Origin: Planctomycetota bacterium
GTDB lineage: Bacteria > Planctomycetota > J058
DNA: 64,000 nt
NCBI GenBank assembly: GCA_023954375.1
Contig: JAMLIC010000035.1
Location: forward strand, 1-64,000
Reading direction: 5' to 3'
Shown here: piece after piece, positions 30,886-38,306 of the stretch
Position numbering within the stretch: the first letter of the stretch is position 1
Layout: every line of letters begins with the position of its first letter
Notes under the pieces: model-generated
Seen by the model: the letters and a program-made list of their open reading frames with translations, nothing else
The model's database searches: none
What the model was told of the DNA's origin: nothing
Program-made: the position numbers and the translations under genes

Positions 30886-31545
30886 ATGCTGGTCGGTCGT
30901 GGGTCGCTGACGTTCCGCTGCTACGCCGTGAGCGGCAAGAACGCCATGCCGTCGGGCGAGAAGATCGTCGAGCGCCTGGACGCGTTCGCCTTCACCGGCC
31001 TCGGCGAGGCCGAGGAGGGCTCGGTGGTCGGCTGGATCGCCGGCGAGCATCTGTTCGACGGCGCGTTCGACATCGACAAGGTCATGCGCGGCCCGTACGC
31101 GGTCTTCGCGCTGCGCGTCGACACGCGCAAGGTCAACGGGGCGCTCCTCGCCGCGCACACCGCCGTCGAGGTGGCCGCGACCATGGAGGCGGAGGGCCTC
31201 GAGCGCCTGGGCGGCGCGCGCCGCCGCGAGATCAAGCAGGAGATCAAGCGGCGCCTGCTCAAGGAGACGGCGCCGGCGCAGAAGGCCTACGGGGTGTTCT
31301 GGAACGTGCGCGCCCGGCGCCTCTACGTGCAGTCGACGTCGAAGACGATCCACGAGCACTTCCGCGGCTTCTTCGAGCGCTGCTTCGACCTGTCGCTCGA
31401 GGCGCAGGTGGCCGGCGTCACGGCGGCGGCCTACGCCAAGGAGAACGGCCTCCTCGAGGCGCTCAAGGACGCCCGGCCGATGCAGCTCACGGCGGCGCAG
31501 GGCGAGAAGCCCGCGCCCAAGCGGCGCGCGGCCTCGGTGGCCTGA
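30886..31545 (+). CDS. RdgC-like recombination-associated protein, N-terminal portion
   Basis: ATG 30886 is 6 nt after GGAGGAGG; the ATG at 30880 is too close to that site. The 219-residue product opens with LTFRCYAVSGKNAMP. VVGWIAGEHLFDGAFDI, YAVFALRVDTRKVNG, the basic helix RRREIKQEIKRRLLKETAP, and YGVFWNVRARRLYVQSTS are in the order of the first two thirds of RdgC. RdgC is a ring-shaped DNA-binding protein that limits RecA activity. The usual C-terminal third is absent here, and the next gene looks like it. The two may form one split RdgC (inference). An upstream gap of 236 bp holds no gene. Confidence 0.65.
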   Translation: MLVGRGSLTFRCYAVSGKNAMPSGEKIVERLDAFAFTGLGEAEEGSVVGWIAGEHLFDGAFDIDKVMRGPYAVFALRVDTRKVNGALLAAHTAVEVAATMEAEGLERLGGARRREIKQEIKRRLLKETAPAQKAYGVFWNVRARRLYVQSTSKTIHEHFRGFFERCFDLSLEAQVAGVTAAAYAKENGLLEALKDARPMQLTAAQGEKPAPKRRAASVA

Positions 31546-31624
31546 GCGGCGCTCCCCCCCCAACAATCGAACCCTGACCTGAAGAGCCGGCCGCGCGTCC
31601 ACGCGCGGCCACGAGAGGTGTCGT

Positions 31625-32191
31625 GTGGCTGAAGACCTGGCGTTCGCGGCGGAGCGGAGCTTCCTGGCCCAGGAGTTCCTCACCTGGCTGTGGTTCCGCT
31701 GCGAGGTGGAGGGCGGCGAGTTCGAGCTCGACTCGGGCCCGGTGGCGATGGTCGTGGAGGACGCCCTGTCCTTCACCTCCTGGGACCCCGACGGCACGCG
31801 CGCGAGCCTGCGCGGCGGCACCCCGACGGTGCGCCCCGAGGCGGCGAGCGCCCTCGCCGCCGGCCTGACGCTCAAGCGCGCCCGGCTGCTCGCGGCCCGC
31901 GGCGAGCGTGAGTGGCACTTCTCGCTCGACGGGGAGACGCTCGACCTCCTCGGCGTGAAGGTCCCGGAGGTGGAGGACAAGGCCGACGACGACGGCGTCG
32001 ACAAGCTGGCGGAGAAGCTCGCGCTCGGCGAGGAGCTGCGCGCGATGGTCGACGGGCTCTACCAGCTGTTCCTCGGCGTGCGCCTGGGCGACGACTGGGG
32101 CCGGATCGAGCTCCCGCGCCTGAACGACTGGGTGCGGCAGAAGCTGGACCGCGCCTGGCAGGACGTCCTCGCGGGTGCGGCGGAGAGCTAG
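31625..32191 (+). CDS. RdgC-associated protein, candidate C-terminal half of a split RdgC
   Basis: A 188-residue protein from GTG 31625 with GAGAGG upstream, 79 bp after the rdgC-like gene. It opens with SFLAQEFLTWLWFRCEVEGG, a motif I recall from RdgC-like proteins of deltaproteobacteria. EAASALAAGLTLKRARLLAA and EREWHFSLDGETLDLLGVKV resemble the C-terminal part of RdgC, where a Gly-Lys-x-x-Thr-Lys-like helix precedes a beta hairpin. The final helices (RAMVDGLYQLFLGVRLGDDW) complete the protein. The match is weak, so the split-gene reading is an inference from order, size and similarity. A strong hairpin follows. Confidence 0.55.
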   Translation: MAEDLAFAAERSFLAQEFLTWLWFRCEVEGGEFELDSGPVAMVVEDALSFTSWDPDGTRASLRGGTPTVRPEAASALAAGLTLKRARLLAARGEREWHFSLDGETLDLLGVKVPEVEDKADDDGVDKLAEKLALGEELRAMVDGLYQLFLGVRLGDDWGRIELPRLNDWVRQKLDRAWQDVLAGAAES

Positions 32192-32301
32192 GGCCCGTCG
32201 TCGTGCCCGTCTTCGCAGACGGCCGAGCCGCCTCCGAGCACACCTCACGCGCGCTTCGCAGCAGGAGCGTCAGGCGAGGCCGAGGAGGGCGAGCCTGAGC
32301 G

Positions 32302-32328
32302 GTCGGGGCCGACGAAGTCGGCCCCGAC
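32302..32328. terminator. Bidirectional hairpin terminator
   Basis: Perfect 12-bp stem GTCGGGGCCGAC / GTCGGCCCCGAC with a GAA loop, between convergent genes ending at 32191 (+) and 32371 (-). Confidence 0.75.
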
Positions 32329-32370
32329 GCACCGCAGCGCCCGCCATCCTCGGCCGCAGCCGCGCTCACA

Positions 32371-33636
32371 CTAGAAGCTGCGGGCGGGCTCGGGCGCCGC
32401 GAGCGTCGCCGCCTCGCGCAGGCCGGCCTCGAGGATCGCGTCCCGGCCGCCGCGGAAGGGCAGCGGCAGCTGGCGCACGAGGACGTCGGGCTCGACGCCG
32501 CGCCCCTCGAGCACCTCGCCGCCCGTGAGCCGACGCACGTCGACGACCGGGACCATGAGGATCGAGCCGTCCGAGAGCTGCGTGAAGGTGCAGCCCAGGC
32601 AGGCGCCCTGCGTGCGCTCGCCGACGACGGGGCCGCGGGCGGCGCGCTTCCAGTGGTAGGCGAAGATCTCCTTGGCGCTGCGGGTGCCCTCGCTCGTGAG
32701 GACGACGACCGGTCGGTCCCACCGCGCGCGGCGCCCGTGGAAGAGGCCGAGGACGCGCCGGACCACGGCGTCATGCCCGCCGCGCCCGCGCACGTCGAGC
32801 ACGAGCGCGTCGACCGAGGAGAGCGGGCCCGAGAGCGCCTCCTCGAGGCGCTCGGCGACCGCCATGGTCATGAAGTGCCAGAGGCGGATCACGCCGACCC
32901 GGCGCCCGTCGACCTCGACCACGCGCGCCGACGCGCGCACGGCGTCGACCATGGACGTCGGGCGGAGCGCCACCTCGACGGGCGTGACCTCGGCGTCGGC
33001 CGCCTCGCGCACCCCGAGCGTCACGAGGTCGCCGGGCGGCCGGAGGAAGAAGCCGGGCGGCCCGGGCAGCCCGGGGTCGTGGCCGGCGCCCTCGAGCGAC
33101 GCGTGGCCGAGCGCCAGCAGGCCGTCGATCGTGACGACCTCGTCGCCGTCGCGGAGGCCCGCCGCGTCGGCGGGGCTGCCGTGGGTGACGCCGTCGAGGA
33201 ACAGGCGCCCGTCGAGCAGCACGAGCTCCGCCCCGAGGCGCACGCTGGGGACGGCGCGGAACTCGCCGGCCAGCTCGCGCTCGTAGACGGCGCGCTCGAG
33301 CAGCGCCAGGTGCGAGACGCCCAGCTCGCCCAGCATGCGGTTGACGACCTCGTACAGCGCGGCCGGCGAGCGCGCCCCGGCCGCCTCGGGCGACCAGCGC
33401 GCGCGGAGCGCCTCCCAGCGCGCCTCGTCGTCGCGGGCGGCGCGGTCGTAGTAGCGGCCGCGCGTCACGCGCAGCGCCTCGCGCAGGAGGTGCTCCGGCC
33501 CGAGCAGGTCGAGCTGCCGCTGCGCGTAGCCCTCGTCCTGCGGCAGCCCGCGCCGCGCCGTGAGCGGCTGCGCCGCGGCGATGCCCGGGAGGAGGAGGAG
33601 GAGGAGGGCGAGGACGAGCGGCGGGCTGCGGCGCAT
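32371..33636 (-). CDS. Secreted S41-family (C-terminal processing) peptidase
   Basis: ATG 33636 gives a clean signal peptide (MRRSPPLVLALLLLLLPGIA, cleavage after AAA); GGAG lies 10 nt upstream. The frame extends further but only through promoter-like DNA. The mature protein has an alpha-helical N-terminal region, a PDZ domain (GVTHGSPADAAGLRDGDEVV, about residues 150-230), and an S41 catalytic domain. RVGVIRLWHFM, DALVLDVRGRGGHD and TSEGTRSAKEIFAYHWKR are present, the Ser of RSAKE being the expected nucleophile. It probably trims periplasmic or secreted proteins. At 421 residues it is near the usual size. It is divergent from the pseudokinase gene with a 130-bp intergenic region. Confidence 0.85.
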   Translation of the reverse strand: MRRSPPLVLALLLLLLPGIAAAQPLTARRGLPQDEGYAQRQLDLLGPEHLLREALRVTRGRYYDRAARDDEARWEALRARWSPEAAGARSPAALYEVVNRMLGELGVSHLALLERAVYERELAGEFRAVPSVRLGAELVLLDGRLFLDGVTHGSPADAAGLRDGDEVVTIDGLLALGHASLEGAGHDPGLPGPPGFFLRPPGDLVTLGVREAADAEVTPVEVALRPTSMVDAVRASARVVEVDGRRVGVIRLWHFMTMAVAERLEEALSGPLSSVDALVLDVRGRGGHDAVVRRVLGLFHGRRARWDRPVVVLTSEGTRSAKEIFAYHWKRAARGPVVGERTQGACLGCTFTQLSDGSILMVPVVDVRRLTGGEVLEGRGVEPDVLVRQLPLPFRGGRDAILEAGLREAATLAAPEPARSF

Positions 33637-33766
33637 GGTCGTGTGCTCCGGATCGCCGAACCTACGCCGCGTTGGGCCGGGCCGTTTGTCCCGCGACGGC
33701 TTGATTCCGGCCGCGCCAGCGGCGAGCATCGCCCCGCTCCGGGGCCGCCCCGGCGGGGGAGAGCAC

Positions 33767-34879
33767 GTGGCCGAGCAGACGACCTCGTCGGCGGAGCGCG
33801 CCGCGGCGCCGGCGAGCCCGGCGCCCCCCGCCCCTGCCTCGTCGTCAGGCTCGTCCGTGTTCCGCGCCGGGGCGAGCGCCAGCGACCCGCTGAACCTGTT
33901 CGGGTCCAACGTCGCCGGCCGGTTCGCGGTCGTGCGCTACCTCGGCCGCACCTCGGTCGCGCACATCTACCGCGTCGTCCACATGCTCATGGACCGGCCC
34001 TGCTTCCTCAAGGTCACCGACCGCGACCCGGCCGCGCCCGAGGGGATCCCGCCGGCGCTGCGGCGCGAGGCGCAGGTGGCGGCGACCTCGCGCCACGGGG
34101 CCATGCTGCGCCTCCTCGACGCCGGCGTGGCGGGCGAGCTGGCCTACATGACGCAGGAGTGGTCGGACGGGCCGAACCTGCGCGCGGTGATCGAGCAGAC
34201 CGCCACGATGAACGTGCCCGACCTGCTCGGGATCGGCATGCAGCTCCTCGACGCGCTGTGCGACCTGCACCGCCACGGGGTCGTCCTGCGCGCGTTCGAT
34301 CCGGAGCGGATCCTCGTCCCGGCCCGGAACGCGAAGCCGCACCTGCGCCTCTTCGACCTGTCGCGGATCGCCTTCGTGGGCGAGAAGACCTCGCAGCAGG
34401 AGCTGGAGCGGAGCAAGCGCGCCACCGGCTTCGCCGTGCGCTCGACCCGCTACATGGCGCCCGACGAGATCCGCGAGGCGCCGGCCGACCCGCGCTCCGA
34501 CCTCTACTCGCTGGGCGTGCTCCTCTACGAGATGCTCACGGGCGAGTACCCCTACGCCACGCGCGGCCAGGGCCCCGGGGCCTACGTGCTCAGCCACCTG
34601 CGCGAGGCGCCGCGGCCGCTCGAGGCGGGCGCGCGCGACCTGCCCCAGGACCTGCCCGGGATCCTCGAGCGGCTCATGGCCAAGCGCCCGGAGGACCGGT
34701 TCGAGACGGCCGAGGCGGCGCGCCGCGCGATCGAGGACGTCGTCGTGCCCGACATGATGCGGCTCAACACGCCGGCCGATCGCCACGTCCTCGAGGCGTG
34801 GCGCAAGCGGGTCAAGGTCGGGCTCGGGCGGACGATGGAGCACGAGGCGACGGACGAGGCGGCGCTCGGCGGCCCATGA
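33767..34879 (+). CDS. Ser/Thr kinase-fold pseudokinase
   Basis: A 370-residue protein from GTG 33767 with GGGGGAGAG upstream. A Ser/Ala/Pro-rich N-terminus precedes a kinase fold at about 45-325. The ATP-anchoring Lys is kept (PCFLKVTD), and so are the activation-segment end (RYMAPDEIR) and SDLYSLGVLLYEMLTGEYPY. However, HRDLKPxN is replaced by LRAFDPER: the catalytic Asp is Ala, and the Lys and metal-binding Asn are lost. DFG is replaced by DLS. The glycine loop is also weak (YLGRTSVAHIY). It is therefore almost certainly not an active kinase and probably a binding or scaffolding module. The stop overlaps the next ATG (ATGA), coupling it to the RING-like gene. Confidence 0.85.
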   Translation: MAEQTTSSAERAAAPASPAPPAPASSSGSSVFRAGASASDPLNLFGSNVAGRFAVVRYLGRTSVAHIYRVVHMLMDRPCFLKVTDRDPAAPEGIPPALRREAQVAATSRHGAMLRLLDAGVAGELAYMTQEWSDGPNLRAVIEQTATMNVPDLLGIGMQLLDALCDLHRHGVVLRAFDPERILVPARNAKPHLRLFDLSRIAFVGEKTSQQELERSKRATGFAVRSTRYMAPDEIREAPADPRSDLYSLGVLLYEMLTGEYPYATRGQGPGAYVLSHLREAPRPLEAGARDLPQDLPGILERLMAKRPEDRFETAEAARRAIEDVVVPDMMRLNTPADRHVLEAWRKRVKVGLGRTMEHEATDEAALGGP

Positions 34880-35352
34880 ACGGCGAGAAGCCGCGACCCG
34901 ACCCGGCGCCTCGACCCGAGTCGCGCCCGGACGTCCACGTCGTCGCGTCGCCCACCCGCTGCCCCTTCTGCCACGCGGACGTGGCGGCGCAGGGGAGCGT
35001 CGCCTGCCAGGGCTGCCTCGCGCGCCATCACGACGCGTGCTGGCACGAGGGCGGCCGGTGCGCGACCTGCGGCGGGGCCGTCAAGCTCGTCGCCGCTGAC
35101 GACGACGGCGTCTCCGCGGCCTGGGGGGTCGAGGCCAGCGCGCAGTCCAGGCGCGCGGTGCGCGGGCTCCAGCGGCTGATCCTCGGCTGGCAGGGCCTCT
35201 ACCGGCGGCGGCCCTGCGTGATGACCGCCCTGGAGGTGGCCGCGTTCCTGCCGCTCCTGTGGATCGAGGGCTGGGGGCGGCCGCTCGGCCTCGCGCTCAT
35301 CGCGATGGCGCTGCTCGGCGGCCTGCTCTCGGCGCGGGCGCCGGCGAGGTAG
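34876..35352 (+). CDS. RING-like zinc-binding membrane protein
   Basis: A 158-residue protein from ATG 34876, overlapping the pseudokinase stop. Residues 29-65 hold eight ligands spaced as in a RING/treble-clef binuclear site: C29-x2-C32, C44-x2-C47, H51 (or H52) with C55, C62-x2-C65 (CPFC, CQGC, RHHDACW, CATC). Prokaryotic RING-type domains are known in planctomycetes and related phyla, often on membrane proteins. The C-terminal half has a basic linker and two hydrophobic helices (TALEVAAFLPLLWIEGW, LGLALIAMALLGGLL). Coupling to a pseudokinase suggests a membrane-associated signalling or protein-interaction unit. There is no evidence for ubiquitin-ligase activity. Confidence 0.7.
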   Translation: MNGEKPRPDPAPRPESRPDVHVVASPTRCPFCHADVAAQGSVACQGCLARHHDACWHEGGRCATCGGAVKLVAADDDGVSAAWGVEASAQSRRAVRGLQRLILGWQGLYRRRPCVMTALEVAAFLPLLWIEGWGRPLGLALIAMALLGGLLSARAPAR

Positions 35353-35356
35353 CGCC

Positions 35357-36391
35357 CTACGTCGGCTCCGCGAGGTGCGCCCGGCCCGGGCCGTCGAGGT
35401 AGTAGCGCTTGACCCGCTCCGTCGCCTCGGCCGTGGAGATCCGCTCCGGGTCGTAGCCCAGGTCGCGGCGCGCGGCCGAGATGTCGAACCAGTGCGAGGT
35501 CCCGAGCATCGTGGCCACGAACCGCGTCATGGGCGGCTCGCTCCGGAAGCGGAGCAGGCTCCACGTGACCTCGAGGACGGCGCCGACGCGGTAAGCGGTC
35601 CCGAGCGACAGGCGCTTCGTCACCGGCGCGAGGCCGAGCGCGGCCAGGAGGTCGTTGATCCAGGGCCAGAGCGCGACCGGCTCGCCCTGCGAGAGGAAGT
35701 AGGCGCGCCCGGCGGCCGGGCTCGGGTCGCGCTCGAGGGCGCGCGCCGCCTGGAGGTGGGCGCGCGCGGCGTTCTCGACGTAGGTGATGTCCACCTTGAC
35801 CGAGCCGTCGCCGACGATCCTGAGCCGGCCCTTGCGGGCGCGGGCGAGGATCCGCGGCACGAGGTGCGGGTCGCCCGGGCCGAAGATCAGGTGGGGCCGC
35901 AGGGCGACGGTCCGCAGGCCGGGGCCGCTGGCCCCGAGCACGGCCTGCTCGGCCGGGACCTTCGTGCGCGGGTAGTCGGCGAGGAAGCGCGTCGGGTAGG
36001 GCAGCGCCTCGTCGGCGCCCTCGTGCGAGGTGCGGTCGGGGCTGGCCACGACGGAGGGGGTGCTCGTGTAGACGAGTCGCCCGACGCCCTCGGCCCGACA
36101 GGCGTCGATCACGGCGCGCGTGCCCTGGACGTTCGTGCGCTCGTAGGCGCTCCGGTCGCCCCACACCCCGGCCAGCGCGGCCGTGTGGTAGACGACGTCG
36201 CAGCCGCGGGCCGCACGGCGGACGGCGTCGAGGTCGGCCACGTCGCCCTGGTGCCCCTCGGCGCCGAGCGCCTCGACCTCGGGGTAGCGGTTGCGGCCGA
36301 GGACGCGGACCTGGTCGCCCTGCGCGAGGCACTGGCGGACGACCTCCGCGCCCAGGAACCCGCCGCCGCCCGTGACAAGGACCCGCGTCAT
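35357..36391 (-). CDS. oleD: OleD-type 2-alkyl-3-oxoalkanoate reductase (3-beta-HSD family SDR)
   Basis: A 344-residue extended short-chain dehydrogenase from ATG 36391. VLVTGGGGFLGAEVVRQCL is the nucleotide-binding motif, VVYHTAALAGVWGD the second conserved strand, and YPRTK the catalytic Tyr-x3-Lys. YTSTPSVVASPD and LRPHLIFGPGDPHLVP match the 3-beta-HSD/OleD branch. In olefin synthesis OleD reduces the beta-keto acid made by OleA to a beta-hydroxy acid, using NADPH. It is separated from oleC by a repeat-rich region with two unrelated genes, so it may have its own promoter. The identity rests on both sequence and the presence of oleA, oleB and oleC nearby. Confidence 0.85.
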   Translation of the reverse strand: MTRVLVTGGGGFLGAEVVRQCLAQGDQVRVLGRNRYPEVEALGAEGHQGDVADLDAVRRAARGCDVVYHTAALAGVWGDRSAYERTNVQGTRAVIDACRAEGVGRLVYTSTPSVVASPDRTSHEGADEALPYPTRFLADYPRTKVPAEQAVLGASGPGLRTVALRPHLIFGPGDPHLVPRILARARKGRLRIVGDGSVKVDITYVENAARAHLQAARALERDPSPAAGRAYFLSQGEPVALWPWINDLLAALGLAPVTKRLSLGTAYRVGAVLEVTWSLLRFRSEPPMTRFVATMLGTSHWFDISAARRDLGYDPERISTAEATERVKRYYLDGPGRAHLAEPT

Positions 36392-36420
36392 CGGGCGCCA
36401 CGATACCCCGGTTGCTCATG

Positions 36421-36501
36421 GCGGGAGCGGGTGCGGGTGCGGGTGCGGGAGCGGGAGCGGGAGCGGTGCGGGTGCGGGTGCGGCCTCGGCTTCGGACTCG
36501 G
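36421..36501 (+). repeat. Imperfect GCGGGA/GCGGGT hexanucleotide array (array 2) with shared tail
   Basis: About ten GCGGG(A/T) units followed by GGGTGCGGCCTCGGCTTCGG and on to 36501. The same 26-nt tail, with two changes, ends the large array at 38278-38303, so arrays 2 and 3 are direct repeats flanking the inverted gene pair between them. The remaining 163-bp gap between oleD and gene A holds nothing else I recognise. Confidence 0.85.
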
Positions 36502-36554
36502 TCGCGGCCTGCGCGCCCGACGCGCTCGGCGCCGGGCGCGCAGCGACGGGCGCG

Positions 36555-36887
36555 TCAGCGCCTCGGGTGCGTCAGGCGCCACAGCATGGCGAGCACCCGG
36601 TCGAGGAGCTCTCGGGCGGTGGCGAGGTCTGTGGCGGTCACCTGCCCGTCCGCCTCGGCGATCGCGAGCACCGCCTTGAGCTCGCGCCCGCTGCCGTAGG
36701 CGTAGGTGAAGTGCCGGCCTCGGTCTCGCCCCTGGCGGCCGTTGCCCTCGGCCACGTTGAGGGCGATCGACTGCGCGGCGCGGCGGCCCTGGTCGGCGAG
36801 GTTCGTGTCCTTCGCGCGGACGCGCTCGAGCGGGCCGCGGACGGCGGTGACGAGCTCGAGCGCGACGGTCTCGGCGTGGAACGGCAT
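36555..36887 (-). CDS. Four-helix bundle protein (S23/23S rRNA-intervening-sequence protein family), copy A
   Basis: A 110-residue protein from ATG 36887, with a strong AAGGAGAG site. The family pattern is clear: an N-terminal helix, then QSIALNVAEGNGRQGRD, HFTYAYGSGRELKAVL, and a last helix ending LDRVLAMLWRLTHP. Relatives are coded in intervening sequences of 23S rRNA genes, and Avd of diversity-generating retroelements shares the fold. Their molecular role is mostly nucleic-acid binding or unknown. A homologue lies 660 bp away in inverted orientation. A 32-bp perfect inverted repeat precedes the ribosome site. No rRNA or reverse transcriptase is in the window, so this is a free-standing copy. 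Confidence 0.85.
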   Translation of the reverse strand: MPFHAETVALELVTAVRGPLERVRAKDTNLADQGRRAAQSIALNVAEGNGRQGRDRGRHFTYAYGSGRELKAVLAIAEADGQVTATDLATARELLDRVLAMLWRLTHPRR

Positions 36888-36914
36888 GCGTGTCTCTCCT
36901 TCGTTCGAGCGGTG

Positions 36915-36988
36915 GGTCCCGGGGCGAGGCCGACGGCGGCTCGCCGCCTCACCCCCCGGCGAGCCGCCGTCGGCCTCGCCCCGGGACC
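36915..36988. repeat. 32-bp perfect inverted repeat upstream of copy A
   Basis: Arms 36915-36946 and 36957-36988 are exact reverse complements around a 10-nt loop. On the minus strand the hairpin lies about 30 bp upstream of the copy A start, so it would fall in its leader or promoter. Confidence 0.9.
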
Positions 36989-37024
36989 TCACGGCGGAGG
37001 CACGCCTGCGGCTCCGCGCCGACC

Positions 37025-37408
37025 CGCAGCGGCGAGGCCCGTGCCGGGCGGCTGCCGGGAGGACGGCGACAGGGCAGAGAGCTTGAGAACCTTTCTCTCC
37101 GCCGCTCGTGCTCGACCCGCCAAAGCGAGCGATGGGGAGGCGCGGAACGGGCCAGATCGTGCCAGTCCGGGACTTGCTCCGATCGCGCCCCCCTCGCGAG
37201 CGCATCACTCATCGCAGGTCTGAGCTCGCGAGAAATCGCGCAGCGATTTCTTCTCGAGCTCAGAGCGCGCGCCCGGCGCGGGACTCGCCGGCGTACCCGT
37301 GGGCTCACGGTCGGTCTGGCGCGGGAGCGCCGCGAGGCCCGCGCCGGGTCGCCCTGTGAAGGAGAGCGCGCGCCGGCCCCTGCTCCCGGCACGGGCCTCG
37401 CCGCTGCG
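37025..37408. repeat. 24-bp inverted repeat bracketing the dispersed element
   Basis: CGCAGCGGCGAGGCCCGTGC and the next four bases (37025-37048) recur as an exact reverse complement at 37385-37408. Together they bracket dispersed element copy 2 (37085-37264). Degenerate versions of GCGAGGCCCGxGCCGGG also occur near 37332. The arrangement gives the locus approximate two-fold symmetry. Confidence 0.8.
37085..37264 (-). repeat. Dispersed structured repeat element, copy 2
   Basis: Reverse complement matches 1493-1673. The stem here is TCTGAGCTCG... against ...CGAGCTCAGA (37219-37235 with 37247-37264), with one bulge, around the same loop sequence TCGCTGCGCGA. Relative to copy 1 the C-G, G-C and G-C pairs become T-A, C-G and A-T. 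The conserved body (CAAGTCCCGGACTGGCACGA) is intact. No ORF is shared meaningfully between copies. Confidence 0.8.
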
Positions 37409-37447
37409 CCTCGACAGGAGCAGCCCCGTGGCCTCCGCCGCGGCGGC

Positions 37448-37517
37448 CCCGGGCGGAGCCGCCGGCGGCTCGCGCCCTGGCCGGGGTGAGCGCGAGCCGC
37501 CGGCGGCTCCGCCCGGG
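37448..37517. repeat. 27-bp perfect inverted repeat upstream of copy B
   Basis: Arms 37448-37474 and 37491-37517 are exact reverse complements around a 16-nt loop, ending 28 bp before the ATG of copy B. It mirrors the 32-bp hairpin ahead of copy A, though the sequence differs. Confidence 0.9.
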
Positions 37518-37545
37518 ACCTCTGCACCTGCGAAAGGAGACCTCG

Positions 37546-37872
37546 ATGCCGTTCCTCGCCGAGACCAACGCCTTGACCCTCCTGTCCCTCCTCCGCGAGC
37601 CGCTGAAGCGGCTCCAGGCCCACGACCCGAAGCTCGCCGACGAGGCGCGGCGAGCCGGGAGGTCGATCGCGCTGAACGCGGCCGAGGGCCGCGGACGGCG
37701 AGGGCGAGACCGGACCCACCACTTCGCCGTGGCCTACGCCAGCGGGCGGGAGCTGCGCATGGCGCTGGCAATCGCCGAGGCGGAGGGACTCCTCGACGGC
37801 GAGGAGCTGGGCGAGGTGCGGCAGGTGCTCGACCGGCAGCTCGCCCTGCTGTGGGGCCTCCAGCGCCGCTGA
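37546..37872 (+). CDS. Four-helix bundle protein (S23/23S rRNA-intervening-sequence protein family), copy B
   Basis: A 108-residue protein from ATG 37546, with AAAGGAGA well placed upstream. It is clearly homologous to copy A (MPFxAET start; RSIALNAAEGRGRRGRD; HFAVAYASGRELRMAL). It is encoded on the opposite strand, so the two genes are divergent around the dispersed repeat. The protein is basic in the second loop and acidic in the last helices, as usual for this family. It has no relation to olefin synthesis that I can see, which suggests the cassette was inserted between oleC and oleD. A strong hairpin follows the stop. Confidence 0.85.
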   Translation: MPFLAETNALTLLSLLREPLKRLQAHDPKLADEARRAGRSIALNAAEGRGRRGRDRTHHFAVAYASGRELRMALAIAEAEGLLDGEELGEVRQVLDRQLALLWGLQRR

Positions 37873-37878
37873 CGCGGC

Positions 37879-37917
37879 GCCTCGCCGGGCCCGCGCCCGC
37901 GGCGGGCCCGGCGAGGC
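37879..37917 (+). terminator. Hairpin after copy B
   Basis: GCCTCGCCGGGCCCGC (37879-37894) pairs perfectly with 37902-37917, 7-nt loop, 6 bp past the stop codon. Confidence 0.7.
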
Positions 37918-37927
37918 CGTGTGTGTG

Positions 37928-38303
37928 AAGCGGGAGGGAGCGGGAGCGAGTGCGGGAGCGGGAGCGGGAGCGGGAGCGTGGAGCGGGAGCGGGAGCGGGA
38001 GCGGGAGCGGGAGCGGGAGCGGGAGCGGGAGCGGGAGCGGGTGCGGGTGCGGGTGCGGGAGCGAGTGCGGGAGCGGGAGCGTGGGCGGGAGCGGGAGCGG
38101 GAGCGGGTGCGGGAGCGGGAGCGGGAGCGGGAGCGGAGCGGGAGCGAGTGCGGGAGCGGGAGCGGGAGCGGGAGCGGGAGCGGGAGCGGGAGCGGGAGCG
38201 GGAGCGGGAGCGGGAGCGGGAGCGGGAGCGGGAGCGGGTGCGGGAGCGGTAGCGGGAGCGGGAGCGGGTGCGGGTGCGGGTGCGGTCTCGGCTTCGGGCT
38301 CGG
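37928..38303 (+). repeat. Large imperfect GCGGGA hexanucleotide array (array 3)
   Basis: About 350 bp of GCGGGA units with GCGGGT, GCGAGT, GCGTGG and GCGGT interruptions. It ends in GGTGCGGTCTCGGCTTCGG (and on to 38303), shared with array 2. It abuts the stop codon of oleC (38307). All six frames are open through it, producing spurious long ORFs. I see no gene in this stretch. Confidence 0.95.
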
Positions 38304-38306
38304 CTC

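Noticed and set aside
34876..35352. Ubiquitin-ligase-like system
   Set aside because: The RING-like ligand pattern is clear, but no E1, E2 or ubiquitin-like gene is nearby, so I claim only a zinc-binding domain.
36555..37872. 23S rRNA intervening sequence or diversity-generating retroelement
   Set aside because: The four-helix-bundle proteins match those families, but no rRNA sequence, reverse transcriptase or template/variable repeat pair is present in the window.
37928..38303. CRISPR array
   Set aside because: The unit is 6 bp without spacers of regular length and there are no cas genes.
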